The position numbers were made by a program, and so were the translations under genes. A DNA stretch of 64,000 bases, taken from Sphingomonas folli (GTDB lineage Bacteria > Pseudomonadota > Alphaproteobacteria > Sphingomonadales > Sphingomonadaceae). Of this stretch, positions 1 to 9,077 are shown piece by piece. The DNA lies in assembly GCF_019429525.1 (NCBI RefSeq), contig NZ_JAHXZL010000005.1:267491-331490 (forward strand), given 5' to 3'. Position 1 is the first letter of the stretch; each line of letters opens with the position of its first letter. The notes beneath the pieces were generated by a model. The model did no database searches. It saw only the letters and a list, made by a program, of their open reading frames with translations, and had not been told where the DNA came from.

Positions 1-377
1 ACCACCGCGCCGGCGAGGCCGGGGAAGTCGACGCCGTGATGCTCGAAGAAGGTGCGGTCCTCGGCGGCGAGGAAGGCCTTCACCAGCAGCGGCGGATATT
101 CGTTGTAGGCCAGCTCGACGCGGCGCTCGCGCGCGTAGGAATAGACCGGCGCGCCGTCGGCGCCGCGCACGTTGGTCGGCAAGGGCGGCTCATAGGCCTT
201 GAGCTTCTCGACCGAGGGCAGGTCGCGCGCGAACACCAGCCAGAACACGCCGAAGGCGACGACGAGCAGCGCCAGGAGGTAGGTCGCCCAGCGCACCAGC
301 CGGCGCTGCCACAGCCCGCGCCAGCGGCCGCCGCGCGGGGCCGCTTCTCCGGGCACATCGAGGGGATCGGAAGCCAT
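1..377 (-). CDS. mrcA: Penicillin-binding protein 1A, N-terminal part (runs off the window)
   Basis: Bifunctional class A PBP that polymerises and cross-links peptidoglycan in the periplasm. Only the first 125 codons are in the window. The visible part has a cytoplasmic N-terminus, one membrane anchor at about residues 31-50, and the start of the GT51 transglycosylase domain with the family signature AAEDRTFFEHHGVDFPG (residues 104-120). E106 lies at the place of the catalytic glutamate. The start is the ATG at 377. It follows the amidase gene in the same direction with a 69-base gap, so the two are probably co-transcribed. The amidase-PBP1A pair divergent from rne is, to my knowledge, common in alphaproteobacteria. 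The transpeptidase domain lies outside the window and cannot be judged. Confidence 0.93.
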   Translation of the reverse strand, partial: MASDPLDVPGEAAPRGGRWRGLWQRRLVRWATYLLALLVVAFGVFWLVFARDLPSVEKLKAYEPPLPTNVRGADGAPVYSYARERRVELAYNEYPPLLVKAFLAAEDRTFFEHHGVDFPGLAGAV

Positions 378-446
378 CGCGCACGGCGTTTAGCAGGTTC
401 GCGGCGCGGGGGAAGCCGCGCGCGGCGGCGCGGCGGCCGGACGGGG

Positions 447-1403
447 TCAGCGCACCGCCAGCCGGCGCGCGAAATACACCTCGACCGCGCGGCGCACCGT
501 CTCGGCGATCTTCTCGCGGCCGGCGCGGCTGTCGAGAAAGGCGGCGTCGGCCGGGGTCGAGATATAGCCGGTCTCGAACAGCACGGAGGGCATGTCGGGC
601 GCCTTGAGCACCATCAGCGAGGCGGTGCGATGGAAATTGGTCTTCACCGGCATCAGCGGCTTGGCCTCGCGCCCGAGCAGCCGCGCGAAGCCCGCCGAGG
701 CGTTCATCGTCTCGCGCTGGGTGAGGTCGATCAGGATCGAGGTGACGTCGGCGTCGCGCCCGAGCTGGACACCCGCGATCACGTCCGACTTGTTCTCTCG
801 CGCGGCGAGCAGCGCGGCCTCCTTGTCGGAGGCGATGTCGGAGAGCGTATAGGCGGTGGCGCCGGTCGGCGTGCCCGCGCCGACGCTGTCACAGTGGACC
901 GAGATGAAGAGGTCGGCACGCAGCCGCCGCGCGATGCCGAATCGCTCGCGCAAGGGGATGTAGCGGTCGTCGTCGCGGGTCAGCGCGACGCGCGCGCGGC
1001 CGCCATCGAGCAGCGCGTCGCGGATCGCCTTGGCGATCCGGAGCGTCACGTCTTTCTCGCGCAGCGCCGCCCGCGGGTTGATCGCGCCCGGGTCGTTCCC
1101 GCCATGACCCGCGTCGATCACCACCAGCGGCCGCCCCTCGGCGCCGGCCACCTTGGGCAGGCGCAGACCGCGCGCGGGGGGCGGCACGGCGACGGACACC
1201 TTGTAGCCGGCGCGGTGCGCGTCGCGGTCGGCGCGCGACTTCCACGGCAGGAAGTCGAGCGACGGCGCCTCCCCGTCGGCGTCGCGCGGCGTCGCGGCGG
1301 CGATCGGCGCGAGCGCCACCAGCGCGGCGAGCGCCAGCGCCGCGGCGCCGCGCCTCGTCTGTCCCGTGCACCACCGTGGCGTGCGGTACGTTCGCGGTAT
1401 CAT
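447..1403 (-). CDS. N-acetylmuramoyl-L-alanine amidase (Amidase_3, AmiC-like)
   Basis: Periplasmic zinc amidase that cuts the bond between MurNAc and L-alanine during cell separation. It has 318 residues. A signal peptide with hydrophobic core at about residues 19-37 (GAAALALAALVALAPIAAA) is followed by the catalytic domain. VVIDAGHGGNDPGA (zinc ligand H100), the LREKDV segment carrying the zinc-binding Glu, DLFISVHCDS (His ligand) and VLFETGYIS with the catalytic Glu are all present. There is no AMIN targeting domain before the catalytic domain, so it is a short form. It is transcribed toward the PBP1A gene and away from rne. An alternative start downstream of 1403 is possible but would shorten the signal peptide's n-region. 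Confidence 0.92.
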   Translation of the reverse strand: MIPRTYRTPRWCTGQTRRGAAALALAALVALAPIAAATPRDADGEAPSLDFLPWKSRADRDAHRAGYKVSVAVPPPARGLRLPKVAGAEGRPLVVIDAGHGGNDPGAINPRAALREKDVTLRIAKAIRDALLDGGRARVALTRDDDRYIPLRERFGIARRLRADLFISVHCDSVGAGTPTGATAYTLSDIASDKEAALLAARENKSDVIAGVQLGRDADVTSILIDLTQRETMNASAGFARLLGREAKPLMPVKTNFHRTASLMVLKAPDMPSVLFETGYISTPADAAFLDSRAGREKIAETVRRAVEVYFARRLAVR

Positions 1404-1826
1404 CCCCGCCCCTTATCGCGCCGAACCTCACGCGTTGGTTAACGAACTGGGCCGCGCGAGGAAATAGCGGCGTGAATCGTGCCGGTTGATGCGGCGGTTC
1501 GGCGATGCTACCGGGATCATGACCGGAATGTTGCGCGATCCACGCGCGACGCAGCTCCGGCGCCACTGCCCGCCCGGCGCGACGCCGGCCCCGGGTCATC
1601 AGGTTGACGCTCGCAATGCCGCACCCCGCCCGACCGCTGCCCCGCCCGGCCTCTGCCGGCGGTCGCGCGGTCGCGGGTCGCCCCGCCAGCACCTCGCGCG
1701 GGGCGGCGCGGCACGCGACAGCAGCACCCATCACCATCCGCGCGGCCGGCCCTCACGGGCGGCCGGCAGCGCCCTATCGTCGCGCCGCCGCCCTTGTCGG
1801 GCGTGGCGGCGCGTGGAGACCGTTCA
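1404..1826. other. Intergenic region between the divergent amidase and rne genes
   Basis: This 423-base gap must contain the promoters of both divergent genes and a long rne leader. I find no convincing gene in it. The open frames that cross it in several phases have low-complexity Arg/Ala/Gly composition typical of GC-rich noise. A near-palindrome, GTTGGTTAACGAAC at 1434-1447 (one mismatch pair), lies about 30 bases upstream of the amidase start and is the only AT-containing symmetrical sequence here. In E. coli the rne leader is used for autoregulation by RNase E. A similar role here is possible but not visible from sequence alone. Confidence 0.5.
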
Positions 1827-4526
1827 ATGACCATGCGTATGCTGATCGACGCACGCCACCGGGAGGAAACCCGGGTCGCCGTCGTCAAGGGTAACCGGAT
1901 CGAGGAATTCGATTTCGAGAGCGCCGAGCGCAAGCAGCTCAAGGGTAACATCTATCTCGCCAAGGTGACGCGCGTCGAGCCGTCGCTCCAGGCGGCGTTC
2001 GTCGATTATGGTGGCAACCGCCACGGCTTCCTCGCCTTCAGCGAGATTCACCCCGATTACTATCAGATCCCCAAGGAGGATCGTGACGCGCTGCTGCGCG
2101 AGGAGGCCGAGCACGCCGCCGAGGAGGCCGCGCTGCGCGCCGAGCAGGACGCGTTCGACGACGCCGAGTTCGACGGCGACGAGGACGAGCTGGACTCCGA
2201 CGAGCACGACCATGACGACGCGGTCGACGACGCCGCCGAGGAGACGGGCGAGCCCGAGGACGACGCCGGCGCCGAGCCGCGCCAGCCGCGTCGTCGCCGC
2301 GGCCGCGCCAGCGTCAACGACGACCAGGTCGAGGCGCTGCGCCAGCGCCGCATGTCGCTGCGCCGCCGCTACAAGATCCAGGACGTCATCCGCCGCCGCC
2401 AGGTGCTGCTGGTGCAGGTCGTCAAGGAGGAGCGCGGCAACAAGGGCGCCGCGCTGACCAGCTATCTCAGCCTGGCCGGCCGCTATTGCGTGCTGATGCC
2501 CAACACGTCGCACGGCGGCGGGATCAGCCGCAAGATCTCCAACGCGGGCGATCGCAAGCGGCTGAAGACGATCATGGCCGAGCTGGCGCTGCCGCCCTCG
2601 ATGGGCTGCATCGTCCGCACCGCCGGGCTGCAGCGCACCAAGACCGAGATCAAGCGCGATTTCGATTACCTCGCGCGGCTGTGGGACGAGATCCGCGAGA
2701 AGACGCTGTCGAGCAGCGCCCCCGCGCTGATCTACGGCGACAGCGACCTGATGAAGCGCGCGATCCGCGACATCTACAACAAGGACATCGACGAGGTGAT
2801 CGTCGAGGGCGGCGAGGGGTATCGCCAGGCCAAGGAGTTCATGCGGCTCCTGATGCCGAGCCACGCCAAGAAGGTGAAGCATTACAGCGACCCGGTGCCG
2901 CTGTTCCAGCGCGCCGGCGTCGAGGAGCAGCTCGCCGCCATGTACCACCCGGTGGTGCAGCTGAAGTCGGGCGGCTATCTCGTCATCAACCCGACCGAGG
3001 CCCTGGTGTCGATCGACATCAACTCGGGCCGCTCGACGCGCGAGCACAATATCGAGCAGACCGCGACCGCGACCAACCTCGAGGCGGCGCATGAGATCGC
3101 GCGCCAGCTGCGGCTGCGCGACATGGCAGGCCTGGTCGTCATCGACTTCATCGACATGGACAATGGCTCCAATGTCCGGAAGGTCGAGAAGGCGATGAAG
3201 GAGGCGCTCAAGAACGACCGCGCGCGCATCCAGGTCGGCCGCATCTCCAGCTTCGGGCTGATGGAGATGAGCCGCCAGCGGCTGCGCACCGGCGTGCTCG
3301 AGGCGTCCACCCGCCCCTGCCCGCACTGCGAGGGCACCGGCTTCGTCCGCACCGCCTCGTCGTCGGGGATCTCGGCGCTGCGCCTGATCGAGGACGAGGC
3401 GGCGCGCGGGCGCGGCTCGCTGCTGACGCTGCGGTGCAGCCAGGAGGCGGCCTTCTACGTGCTCAACCGCAAGCGCGCCGACATCGCCGAGATCGAGGAC
3501 CGCTACGGCGTCCAGGTCGAGATCATCCCCGACGAGGAGCAGGAGGGTGCGCGCATGTCGGTCGAGGCCAACGGCCCGCCGCCCGCGCACGCCCCCAAGT
3601 TCGACCGCCCCATCGTCGAGGTGGAGGATGACCTGATCGAGGACGAGGTCGAGGAGGAGTTCGAGGACGAGGAGGTCGAGGAGACCGCCGCCGAGCCGCG
3701 CGCGCGCGCCGACCAGGGCGACGACGAGGGCGGCCGCGGCAATCGTCGCCGGCGCCGTCGTCGCGGTCGTCGCGGTCGCACGCGTCCCGAGGGCGAGAGC
3801 GACGGTGACGTCGAGGCCGGAGAGGCCGAGGACGAGGAGGAGCTCGCCGAGGCCGCCGGGTCCGCCGAGGACGAGGAGGAGACCGTCGAGGTCGACGCCG
3901 AGGCACCGGCCGAGGCAGGCGAGCGCGAGGGCGGCCGTCGCCGTCGCCGCGGTCGTCGCAACCGGCGTCGCGAGGGTGACCGGGTCGAGGAGGCCGCCGC
4001 GCCCGGCGAGGCGCCGGCCGAGCTGACCGCCGAGCCGGTGGCGGACGTCGTCGAGGCGGAGCCCGAGGCCGACACCGCACCCGAGCCAGCGCCGGCCCCG
4101 AAGACCCGTCGTCGCCCGCGCGCGCGCGCCGCGGCCGCGCCGGTGAGCGAAGCCGAGGTCGAGGCCGAGGAGCCCGAGGCGGAGACGCCGACCCCGGCGC
4201 CTGCCGCGGACGAGGCACCGGCGAAGCCCAAGCGCACCCGTCGCAAGAAGGCGGTCGAGCCGATCGCCGAGGCGGCCGACGCCGGCCCGGTCAACGACGG
4301 CCTGCCCGCGCCCGACGCGGACGAGCCCGAGGCGGTCGAGCCCCCCGCCAAGCCGAAGCGCACGCGCCGCAAGAAGGCCGACGCGGCGCCCGTCGCCGAG
4401 GCACCCGCCGCGGCCGAGCCGGAGGCGGCCGCGGCGCCCGAGCCCGACGCCGAGGCGGAAGCCGCGACCGCCGACGGCGAGGCCACGCCGCGTCGCGGCT
4501 GGTGGCAGCGCACCTTCGGCGCCTGA
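1827..4526 (+). CDS. rne: Ribonuclease E/G
   Basis: Essential endoribonuclease for mRNA decay and rRNA/tRNA processing, and the degradosome scaffold. I chose the ATG at 1827 (MTMRMLIDARHREETRVAVV) over an upstream in-frame ATG at 1794 because family members begin this way. This gives 899 residues. The S1 domain is split by an acidic, then basic insertion (about residues 85-183), as is usual in alphaproteobacteria. Catalytic aspartates are D397 (VSIDINSGR) and D440 (VVIDFIDMD), matching D303 and D346 of the E. coli enzyme. The zinc-link motif CPHC is at residues 498-501. The last roughly 300 residues are a disordered scaffold of acidic stretches, two Arg blocks (GNRRRRRRRGRRGR and RRRRRGRRNRRR) and a twice-repeated KPKRTRRKKA segment, likely RNA or partner binding. 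Confidence 0.97.
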   Translation: MTMRMLIDARHREETRVAVVKGNRIEEFDFESAERKQLKGNIYLAKVTRVEPSLQAAFVDYGGNRHGFLAFSEIHPDYYQIPKEDRDALLREEAEHAAEEAALRAEQDAFDDAEFDGDEDELDSDEHDHDDAVDDAAEETGEPEDDAGAEPRQPRRRRGRASVNDDQVEALRQRRMSLRRRYKIQDVIRRRQVLLVQVVKEERGNKGAALTSYLSLAGRYCVLMPNTSHGGGISRKISNAGDRKRLKTIMAELALPPSMGCIVRTAGLQRTKTEIKRDFDYLARLWDEIREKTLSSSAPALIYGDSDLMKRAIRDIYNKDIDEVIVEGGEGYRQAKEFMRLLMPSHAKKVKHYSDPVPLFQRAGVEEQLAAMYHPVVQLKSGGYLVINPTEALVSIDINSGRSTREHNIEQTATATNLEAAHEIARQLRLRDMAGLVVIDFIDMDNGSNVRKVEKAMKEALKNDRARIQVGRISSFGLMEMSRQRLRTGVLEASTRPCPHCEGTGFVRTASSSGISALRLIEDEAARGRGSLLTLRCSQEAAFYVLNRKRADIAEIEDRYGVQVEIIPDEEQEGARMSVEANGPPPAHAPKFDRPIVEVEDDLIEDEVEEEFEDEEVEETAAEPRARADQGDDEGGRGNRRRRRRRGRRGRTRPEGESDGDVEAGEAEDEEELAEAAGSAEDEEETVEVDAEAPAEAGEREGGRRRRRGRRNRRREGDRVEEAAAPGEAPAELTAEPVADVVEAEPEADTAPEPAPAPKTRRRPRARAAAAPVSEAEVEAEEPEAETPTPAPAADEAPAKPKRTRRKKAVEPIAEAADAGPVNDGLPAPDADEPEAVEPPAKPKRTRRKKADAAPVAEAPAAAEPEAAAAPEPDAEAEAATADGEATPRRGWWQRTFGA

Positions 4527-4545
4527 CGTCGTGCGCCGGGCTTCA

Positions 4546-4569
4546 GCCGCGGTTCAGTGGGACCGCGGC
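4546..4569 (+). terminator. Hairpin just after rne
   Basis: Perfect 8-bp stem GCCGCGGT / ACCGCGGC (4546-4553 and 4562-4569) with an 8-base loop, starting 20 bases after the rne stop. It has no T-tract, so it is terminator-like or an mRNA 3'-end stabiliser rather than a textbook intrinsic terminator. Confidence 0.45.
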
Positions 4570-4674
4570 AGGACGCCCGGCGCATGACCTCATCGATGCT
4601 CCTCCCGGCGCCGCCCCTCCCGGACGATCGTGAGGAGAGCGTCGTCGTGACGTCTGCCACCGACAGCCGCCGTG

Positions 4675-4873
4675 TTCCTGCGCACGCAGGAACCCAGGGC
4701 CGCGCGCGGCGGAGCCGATCGTTTCGGCCGCTCGCTCGCGCGGCTGGACCGTTTGCATCGGGCGTTCGTCCCTCCCCATCACTCCCGAGCCGCTCCGGAG
4801 CCCAGACATGCGCGCCTTCGCCGACCGGGGGGAACGCGGCGCGGTGGATCCCGGAGCACGTCCGGGATGACGG
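4675..4873. repeat. Pair of short palindromic repeats in the rne-M48 gap
   Basis: The 354-base gap 4527-4880 holds the rne 3' hairpin and two palindromic elements and no convincing gene. The first, TTCCTGCGCACGCAGGAA (4675-4692), is followed by CCCAGG. The second (about 4846-4873) is TCCCGGA-GCACG-TCCGGGA followed by TGACGG. The second matches the 'GGATCCCGGA...TCCGGGATGACGG' units at 32131-32157 and, more loosely, 38254-38281. Both units resemble the REP-like intergenic repeats seen elsewhere in this window. They lie upstream of the M48 signal peptide and argue that the M48 gene starts after them. Confidence 0.65.
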
Positions 4874-4880
4874 CAGGTGG

Positions 4881-6263
4881 GTGCGGGCGCGCACGTCGCT
4901 CGCCCCCGTCCGTGCGTGGCGTCGCCTCGTCGCCGCCGCCGCGACCGCGATCCTCCTCCTCGCCCAGCCCGCGCACGCGCAGTCGATCCTGCGCGACGCC
5001 GAGACCGAGGCGCTGCTCCGCGACATGTCGGCGCCGCTCGTCACCGCCGCCGGTCTGCGCCCGCGCGACGTGCAGATCGCGCTGATCAACGACGATTCGA
5101 TCAACGCCTTCGTCGTCGGCGGCCAGACCGTGTACGTCCACTCCGGGCTGATCCAGGCGGCGGACACCGCCAATCAGGTGCAGGGCGTGATCGCGCACGA
5201 GCTCGGCCATATCGCCGACGGCCACGTGATCACCAGCAGCGAGGGCCAGCGCCCAGCGATGGGGATCTACCTGCTCTCGATGGTGCTCGGGCTGGCCGCG
5301 ATGGCGGCGGGCGGCGGCGAGGCGGGGGCGGGCATCCTCTCCGCCGGCCAGCAGGCCGCGATGGGCAAGTATCTCGCCTTCTCCCGCGTGCAGGAATCGA
5401 CCGCGGACGCCTCGGCGGTGCGCTATCTCAACACCGCGGGCATCACCGGGCGCGGCATGCTGGAGTTCTTCAAGAAGCTGCAGCAGCAGGAATACCGCTA
5501 CGGTACCAAGAACATCGATCCGTTCATGCAGTCGCACCCGCTGTCGGGCACGCGCATCCAGACGATGACCGCCGACCTGCAGGGCTCGCCGGCGTGGAAG
5601 AAGCCGCTCGATCCGGCGATGGAGGAGCGGTTCAAGCGGATCCGCGCCAAGCTCGACGGCTATCTGCTGCCGCCCGCGCAGGCGCTGCAGAAATATCCGG
5701 ACAGCGACCAGACGGTCTACGCGCATTACGCGCGCGCCTATGCCTATCATCGCGCCGGCTATCCCGACAAAGCCGACGCCGAGGCCGAGGCGCTGGTCGC
5801 CAAGGAGCCCAACGACCCCTATTTCCAGGAGATCATGGGCCAGATCCTGCTCGAGGCCGGCAAGCCCAAGCTGGCGATCGCGCCGCTGCGTCGCGCCACC
5901 GAGGGGTCGCGCTCCGACCCGCTGATCGCGACCACCTACGGCCACGCGCTGATCGCGACCGAGGATCCCAAGAATTATGACGAGGCCAAGCGCATCCTGA
6001 AGACGGCCGTGGGGCGCGACGACGAGAATCCGTTCGCCTGGTTCCAGCTCGGCACCGTCTACGAGCTCACCGGCGACGAGCCGCGCGCCGCGCTCGCCAG
6101 CGCCGAGCGCGCCAGCATGATGGGCGACGACCGCACCGCCGCCGACCGCGCGCGCTACGCCATGGCCGGGCTGCCCAAGAACACGCCCGACTGGATCCGC
6201 GCGCAGGACATCGCCATGACGTCGCAGGACGGGCTCGACAAGAACAGGAAGAAGCGACGGTGA
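4881..6263 (+). CDS. Periplasmic M48 metalloprotease with TPR repeats (BepA-like)
   Basis: Zinc protease and chaperone-like protein of the envelope, family of BepA/YfgC, which handles outer-membrane protein assembly. I chose the GTG at 4881, the only start-like codon between the palindromic repeats and the signal peptide, giving 460 residues. The same frame stays open back to 4557, but that stretch encodes repeat DNA and low-complexity sequence. Signal peptide: LVAAAATAILLLAQPAHAQ (residues 16-34). Active site HELGH at 106-110. A Glu in STADASAVRYL is the probable third zinc ligand. The C-terminal half, from about residue 270, is TPR-like (repeated YAHYARAYAYHRAGYPDKA and AIAPLRRAT type helices). 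Its stop overlaps the start of the DsbA-like gene (GTGA), implying translational coupling. Confidence 0.85.
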   Translation: MRARTSLAPVRAWRRLVAAAATAILLLAQPAHAQSILRDAETEALLRDMSAPLVTAAGLRPRDVQIALINDDSINAFVVGGQTVYVHSGLIQAADTANQVQGVIAHELGHIADGHVITSSEGQRPAMGIYLLSMVLGLAAMAAGGGEAGAGILSAGQQAAMGKYLAFSRVQESTADASAVRYLNTAGITGRGMLEFFKKLQQQEYRYGTKNIDPFMQSHPLSGTRIQTMTADLQGSPAWKKPLDPAMEERFKRIRAKLDGYLLPPAQALQKYPDSDQTVYAHYARAYAYHRAGYPDKADAEAEALVAKEPNDPYFQEIMGQILLEAGKPKLAIAPLRRATEGSRSDPLIATTYGHALIATEDPKNYDEAKRILKTAVGRDDENPFAWFQLGTVYELTGDEPRAALASAERASMMGDDRTAADRARYAMAGLPKNTPDWIRAQDIAMTSQDGLDKNRKKRR

Positions 6264-6976
6264 ACAGACTGTGGCTGCTCGGCATGGTGGTGCTGGGCGC
6301 ACTCTTCGGCGCGGCCGGCATGTGGCTCGCCGGGCGCGTCGCCCCCGCCCCGCTCGCCGACGGCGACCGAATCCGCATCGAGCGCGTGGTGCGCGACTAT
6401 GTCCTCGCCAACCCCGAGATCATCCCCCAGGCGATCGAGCGCCTGCAGGCGAAGGACGCCTCGCGCGCGATCGCGGCGTCGCGCGGCGCGATCGAGGAGC
6501 CCTATGCCGGCGCCTGGATCGGCAACCCCAAGGGCGACGTCACGCTGGTCGAATATTACGACTATAACTGCGGCTTCTGTCGCGCCAGCCTGGCGACGAT
6601 CGAGCAGCTCGTCGCCGAGGACAAGAACCTGCGCGTGGTGTTCAAGGAACTGCCGGTGCTCGCTGACAGCAGCCGGCTGGCGGCGCGCGCGGCGCTGGCC
6701 GCGGCGGCACAGGGGCGCTTCAAGCCGTTCCACGACGCGCTCTACGCCGCCGGGCCGGTGAGCGCGGCGACGATCGCGGCGGCGGCGAGGGCGAGCGGGG
6801 TCGACCTGGCCAAGCTCCCCGCCGACGCCGACTCGACGATCCGCGCCAACCTGGAGCTGGCGCAGAAGCTCGGCATCACCGGCACGCCGAGCTGGGTGGT
6901 GGGCGACGAGCTGCTGTCGGGCGCGCTGCCGATCGAGCGGCTCAGGGACGCGATCGCCAAGGCGCGGGTATCCTAG
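6260..6976 (+). CDS. DsbA-family thiol-disulfide oxidoreductase
   Basis: Periplasmic thioredoxin-fold protein of 238 residues. It has an N-terminal membrane anchor or signal (LWLLGMVVLGALFGAAGMWLA, about residues 4-24), a short helical dimerisation-like region, and the thioredoxin domain with active site C104-G-F-C107 in YYDYNCGFCRAS. The cis-proline loop is GITGTPSWVVG. This architecture matches the Com1/ScsC-like DsbA group (thioredoxin_4), which acts as oxidase or isomerase on exported proteins. It starts at a GTG that overlaps the M48 stop by four bases, so the two proteins are probably made in a fixed ratio and may share clients. Whether it oxidises or reduces cannot be told from CGFC alone. 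Confidence 0.88.
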   Translation: MNRLWLLGMVVLGALFGAAGMWLAGRVAPAPLADGDRIRIERVVRDYVLANPEIIPQAIERLQAKDASRAIAASRGAIEEPYAGAWIGNPKGDVTLVEYYDYNCGFCRASLATIEQLVAEDKNLRVVFKELPVLADSSRLAARAALAAAAQGRFKPFHDALYAAGPVSAATIAAAARASGVDLAKLPADADSTIRANLELAQKLGITGTPSWVVGDELLSGALPIERLRDAIAKARVS

Positions 6977-7045
6977 GCTTCCCATCGGAGCCTCACGACC
7001 GATCGGGTCATCCTCATCGACCCTCTCACCCACCCACGCCTACCA

Positions 7046-7141
7046 CCGTCATCCCCGCGCAGGCGGGGATCCAGACGCGCGGACCTGCCGATGGAGGCGC
7101 AACGTCAGCGTGTATGGATTCCGCCTCCGCGGGGATGACGG
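7046..7141. repeat. 96-bp inverted-repeat element (REP doublet / MITE-like)
   Basis: The 310-base gap 6977-7286 contains this element and otherwise nothing I can name except the ABC promoter region. The left end CCGTCATCCCCGCGCAGGCG (from 7046) and the right end (7115-7141, ending CGCGGGGATGACGG) are inverted copies of about 27 bases with few mismatches, separated by about 41 bases. The layout and length match the elements at 32061, 33648, 36122, 38194 and 63328. Confidence 0.75.
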
Positions 7142-7286
7142 CCATGGGAACGGTTGGTAGGCAACGAACGCGACGGAAAGCCGTACGCCCCCTCTTTGGC
7201 ACGCGACCCCATCGCGAAACGCCGTGTTTCGCCGCTTGCCGCCCCCCGCCCCGCACCCTAACTGACGGGCGAAGCAGGGAGACGAC

Positions 7287-8216
7287 ATGCCGGAACCGAT
7301 CCTGACCGTCGCCGGCGTGTCCAAGACCTACAGGAACGGTCCCACCGCGCTCAAGACCGTCGACCTCAGCGTCCAGCGCGGCGAGATCGTCGCGCTGCTC
7401 GGCCCCAACGGGGCGGGCAAGACCACGCTGATCAGCATCATCTGCGGCATCGTCACGCCTTCCTCGGGCAGCGTCACCGTCGCCGGGCACGACGTGGTGC
7501 GCGACTATAAAGCGGCGCGCCGCGCGATCGGGCTGGTGCCGCAGGAGCTCGCCACCGACCAGTTCGAGAGCGTGCTCGCCACCGTCACCTTCTCGCGCCG
7601 CCTGTTCGGCCGCTCGGGTCATTCCGACTATATCGAGCAGGTGCTGCGCGACCTCTCGCTGTGGGAGAAGCGCCACGCCAAGATCAAGGACCTGTCGGGC
7701 GGGATGAAGCGCCGCGTGCTGATCGCCAAGGCGCTGGCGCACGAGCCCGAGATCCTGTTCCTCGACGAGCCGACCGCGGGCGTCGACGTCGCGCTGCGGC
7801 GCGACATGTGGAAGCTGGTCCACCGCCTCCGCGAGCAGGGCGCGACGATCATCCTCACCACGCATTATATCGAGGAGGCCGAGGAGATGGCCGATCGCGT
7901 CGGCGTGATCTCGCGCGGCGAGCTGCTGCTGGTCGAGGAGAAAGAGGCGCTGATGGCCAAGCTGGGCAAGCGCCAGATGGACCTCACCCTGGTCGAGCCG
8001 CTCGCGGCGGTGCCCGAGGCGCTCGCGCGCTGGTCGCCGACGCTGGAGGACGAGGGGCACACGCTGCGCTACGTCTTCGACGCCAAGGCGGAGAACACCG
8101 GCATCCCCGAGCTGCTCGCCGCGGTGGCCGAGCAGCACATCGCCTTCAAGGACCTGGAGACGCGCAAGTCGAGCCTCGAGGACATCTTCGTCGACCTGGT
8201 GGGGCAGCGCGCATGA
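7287..8216 (+). CDS. ABC transporter ATP-binding protein (YadG-like)
   Basis: ATPase subunit of an ABC-2 type exporter, 309 residues. Walker [10 protein letters not shown] (about 38-46), Q-loop in IGLVPQELA, signature LSGGMKRRV, Walker [14 protein letters not shown] and the switch His in [14 protein letters not shown] are all intact. A C-terminal extension of about 85 residues after the core is of the kind found in DrrA/NodI/YadG-type drug or polysaccharide exporters. The ATG at 7287 follows a GGGAGA ribosome site. The stop overlaps the permease ATG (ATGA). The pair resembles E. coli YadG-YadH, whose substrate is not firmly known, so I do not assign a substrate. Confidence 0.92.
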   Translation: MPEPILTVAGVSKTYRNGPTALKTVDLSVQRGEIVALLGPNGAGKTTLISIICGIVTPSSGSVTVAGHDVVRDYKAARRAIGLVPQELATDQFESVLATVTFSRRLFGRSGHSDYIEQVLRDLSLWEKRHAKIKDLSGGMKRRVLIAKALAHEPEILFLDEPTAGVDVALRRDMWKLVHRLREQGATIILTTHYIEEAEEMADRVGVISRGELLLVEEKEALMAKLGKRQMDLTLVEPLAAVPEALARWSPTLEDEGHTLRYVFDAKAENTGIPELLAAVAEQHIAFKDLETRKSSLEDIFVDLVGQRA

Positions 8217-8974
8217 ACCTGCACGGCATCTGGGCGATCTACCGCTTCGAGATGGCGCGCTTCGGGCGCACGATCTGGACCAGCCTCGCCACCCCCGTCA
8301 TCACCACCACCCTGTATTTCATCGTCTTCGGCTCGGCCATCGGCTCGCAGATGAGGAATATCGGCGACGTGCCCTACGGCGCCTTCATCGTGCCCGGCCT
8401 GATGCTGCTGACGATCTTCTCGGAGAGCGTCTTCAACGCCAGCCTCGGCATCTACATGCCCAAGTTCACGGGTACGATCTACGAGCTGCTCTCCGCGCCG
8501 CTGTCGGCGGTGGAGACGGTGATCGGCTATGTCGGCGCGGCGGCGACCAAGTCGATGGTCATCGGGCTGGTGATCTTCGCCACCGCGCACCTGTTCGTCG
8601 ACCTGGACATCGCGCACCCGCTGCTGATGCTCGGTTACCTGCTGCTGGTCGCGGCGAGCTTCTCGCTGTTCGGCTTCTGCCTCGGCATCTGGGCCAACGG
8701 CTTCGAGCAGTTGCAGGTGATCCCGCTGCTGGTGATCACGCCGCTGACCTTCCTCGGCGGCGCCTTCTACTCGCTGTCGGTGCTGCCAGAGCCGTGGCGC
8801 ACGGTGACGCTGTTCAACCCGGTCGCCTATCTCATCAACGGCTTCCGCTGGACCTTCTTCGGCGTCAGCGACGTCGACGTGCTCGCCTGCGTGGCGGTGA
8901 CCGCGGGCTTCGGCGCGCTGTGCCTCGCGACGGTGGTGACGATCTTCCGCACGGGGTGGCGGCTGAAGAGCTGA
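8213..8974 (+). CDS. ABC-2 type permease (YadH-like)
   Basis: Integral membrane partner of the preceding ATPase, 253 residues. I placed the start at the ATG at 8213, which overlaps the ATPase stop by four bases. The frame is open further upstream, but that part is antisense-like noise over the ATPase gene. Six hydrophobic segments are visible (for example [87 protein letters not shown], and the last near residue 230). The motif around [19 protein letters not shown] followed by [11 protein letters not shown] is characteristic of the ABC-2 membrane family. Confidence 0.9.
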   Translation: MNLHGIWAIYRFEMARFGRTIWTSLATPVITTTLYFIVFGSAIGSQMRNIGDVPYGAFIVPGLMLLTIFSESVFNASLGIYMPKFTGTIYELLSAPLSAVETVIGYVGAAATKSMVIGLVIFATAHLFVDLDIAHPLLMLGYLLLVAASFSLFGFCLGIWANGFEQLQVIPLLVITPLTFLGGAFYSLSVLPEPWRTVTLFNPVAYLINGFRWTFFGVSDVDVLACVAVTAGFGALCLATVVTIFRTGWRLKS

Positions 8975-9001
8975 GCGGGAGCGATCCGGCAGTGCTCCCG
9001 C
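8975..9001 (+). terminator. Hairpin terminator after the ABC exporter
   Basis: Perfect 8-bp stem GCGGGAGC / GCTCCCGC with an 11-base loop, beginning on the base after the permease stop. There is no T-run, so termination strength is uncertain. Confidence 0.5.
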
Positions 9002-9077
9002 GCGCGCGGGTGCCCAGTGTCGCCGTCGTCGCGCTCGCCTCTTTAGGTTCCCGCCTCCGCAGCGGTACTGGCGCCGC

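Noticed and set aside
7046..7141. Inverted-repeat elements considered as intact mobile elements.
   Set aside because: They are only about 90 bp, encode nothing and show no clear target-site duplication that I can verify by eye. They are listed as repeats only.
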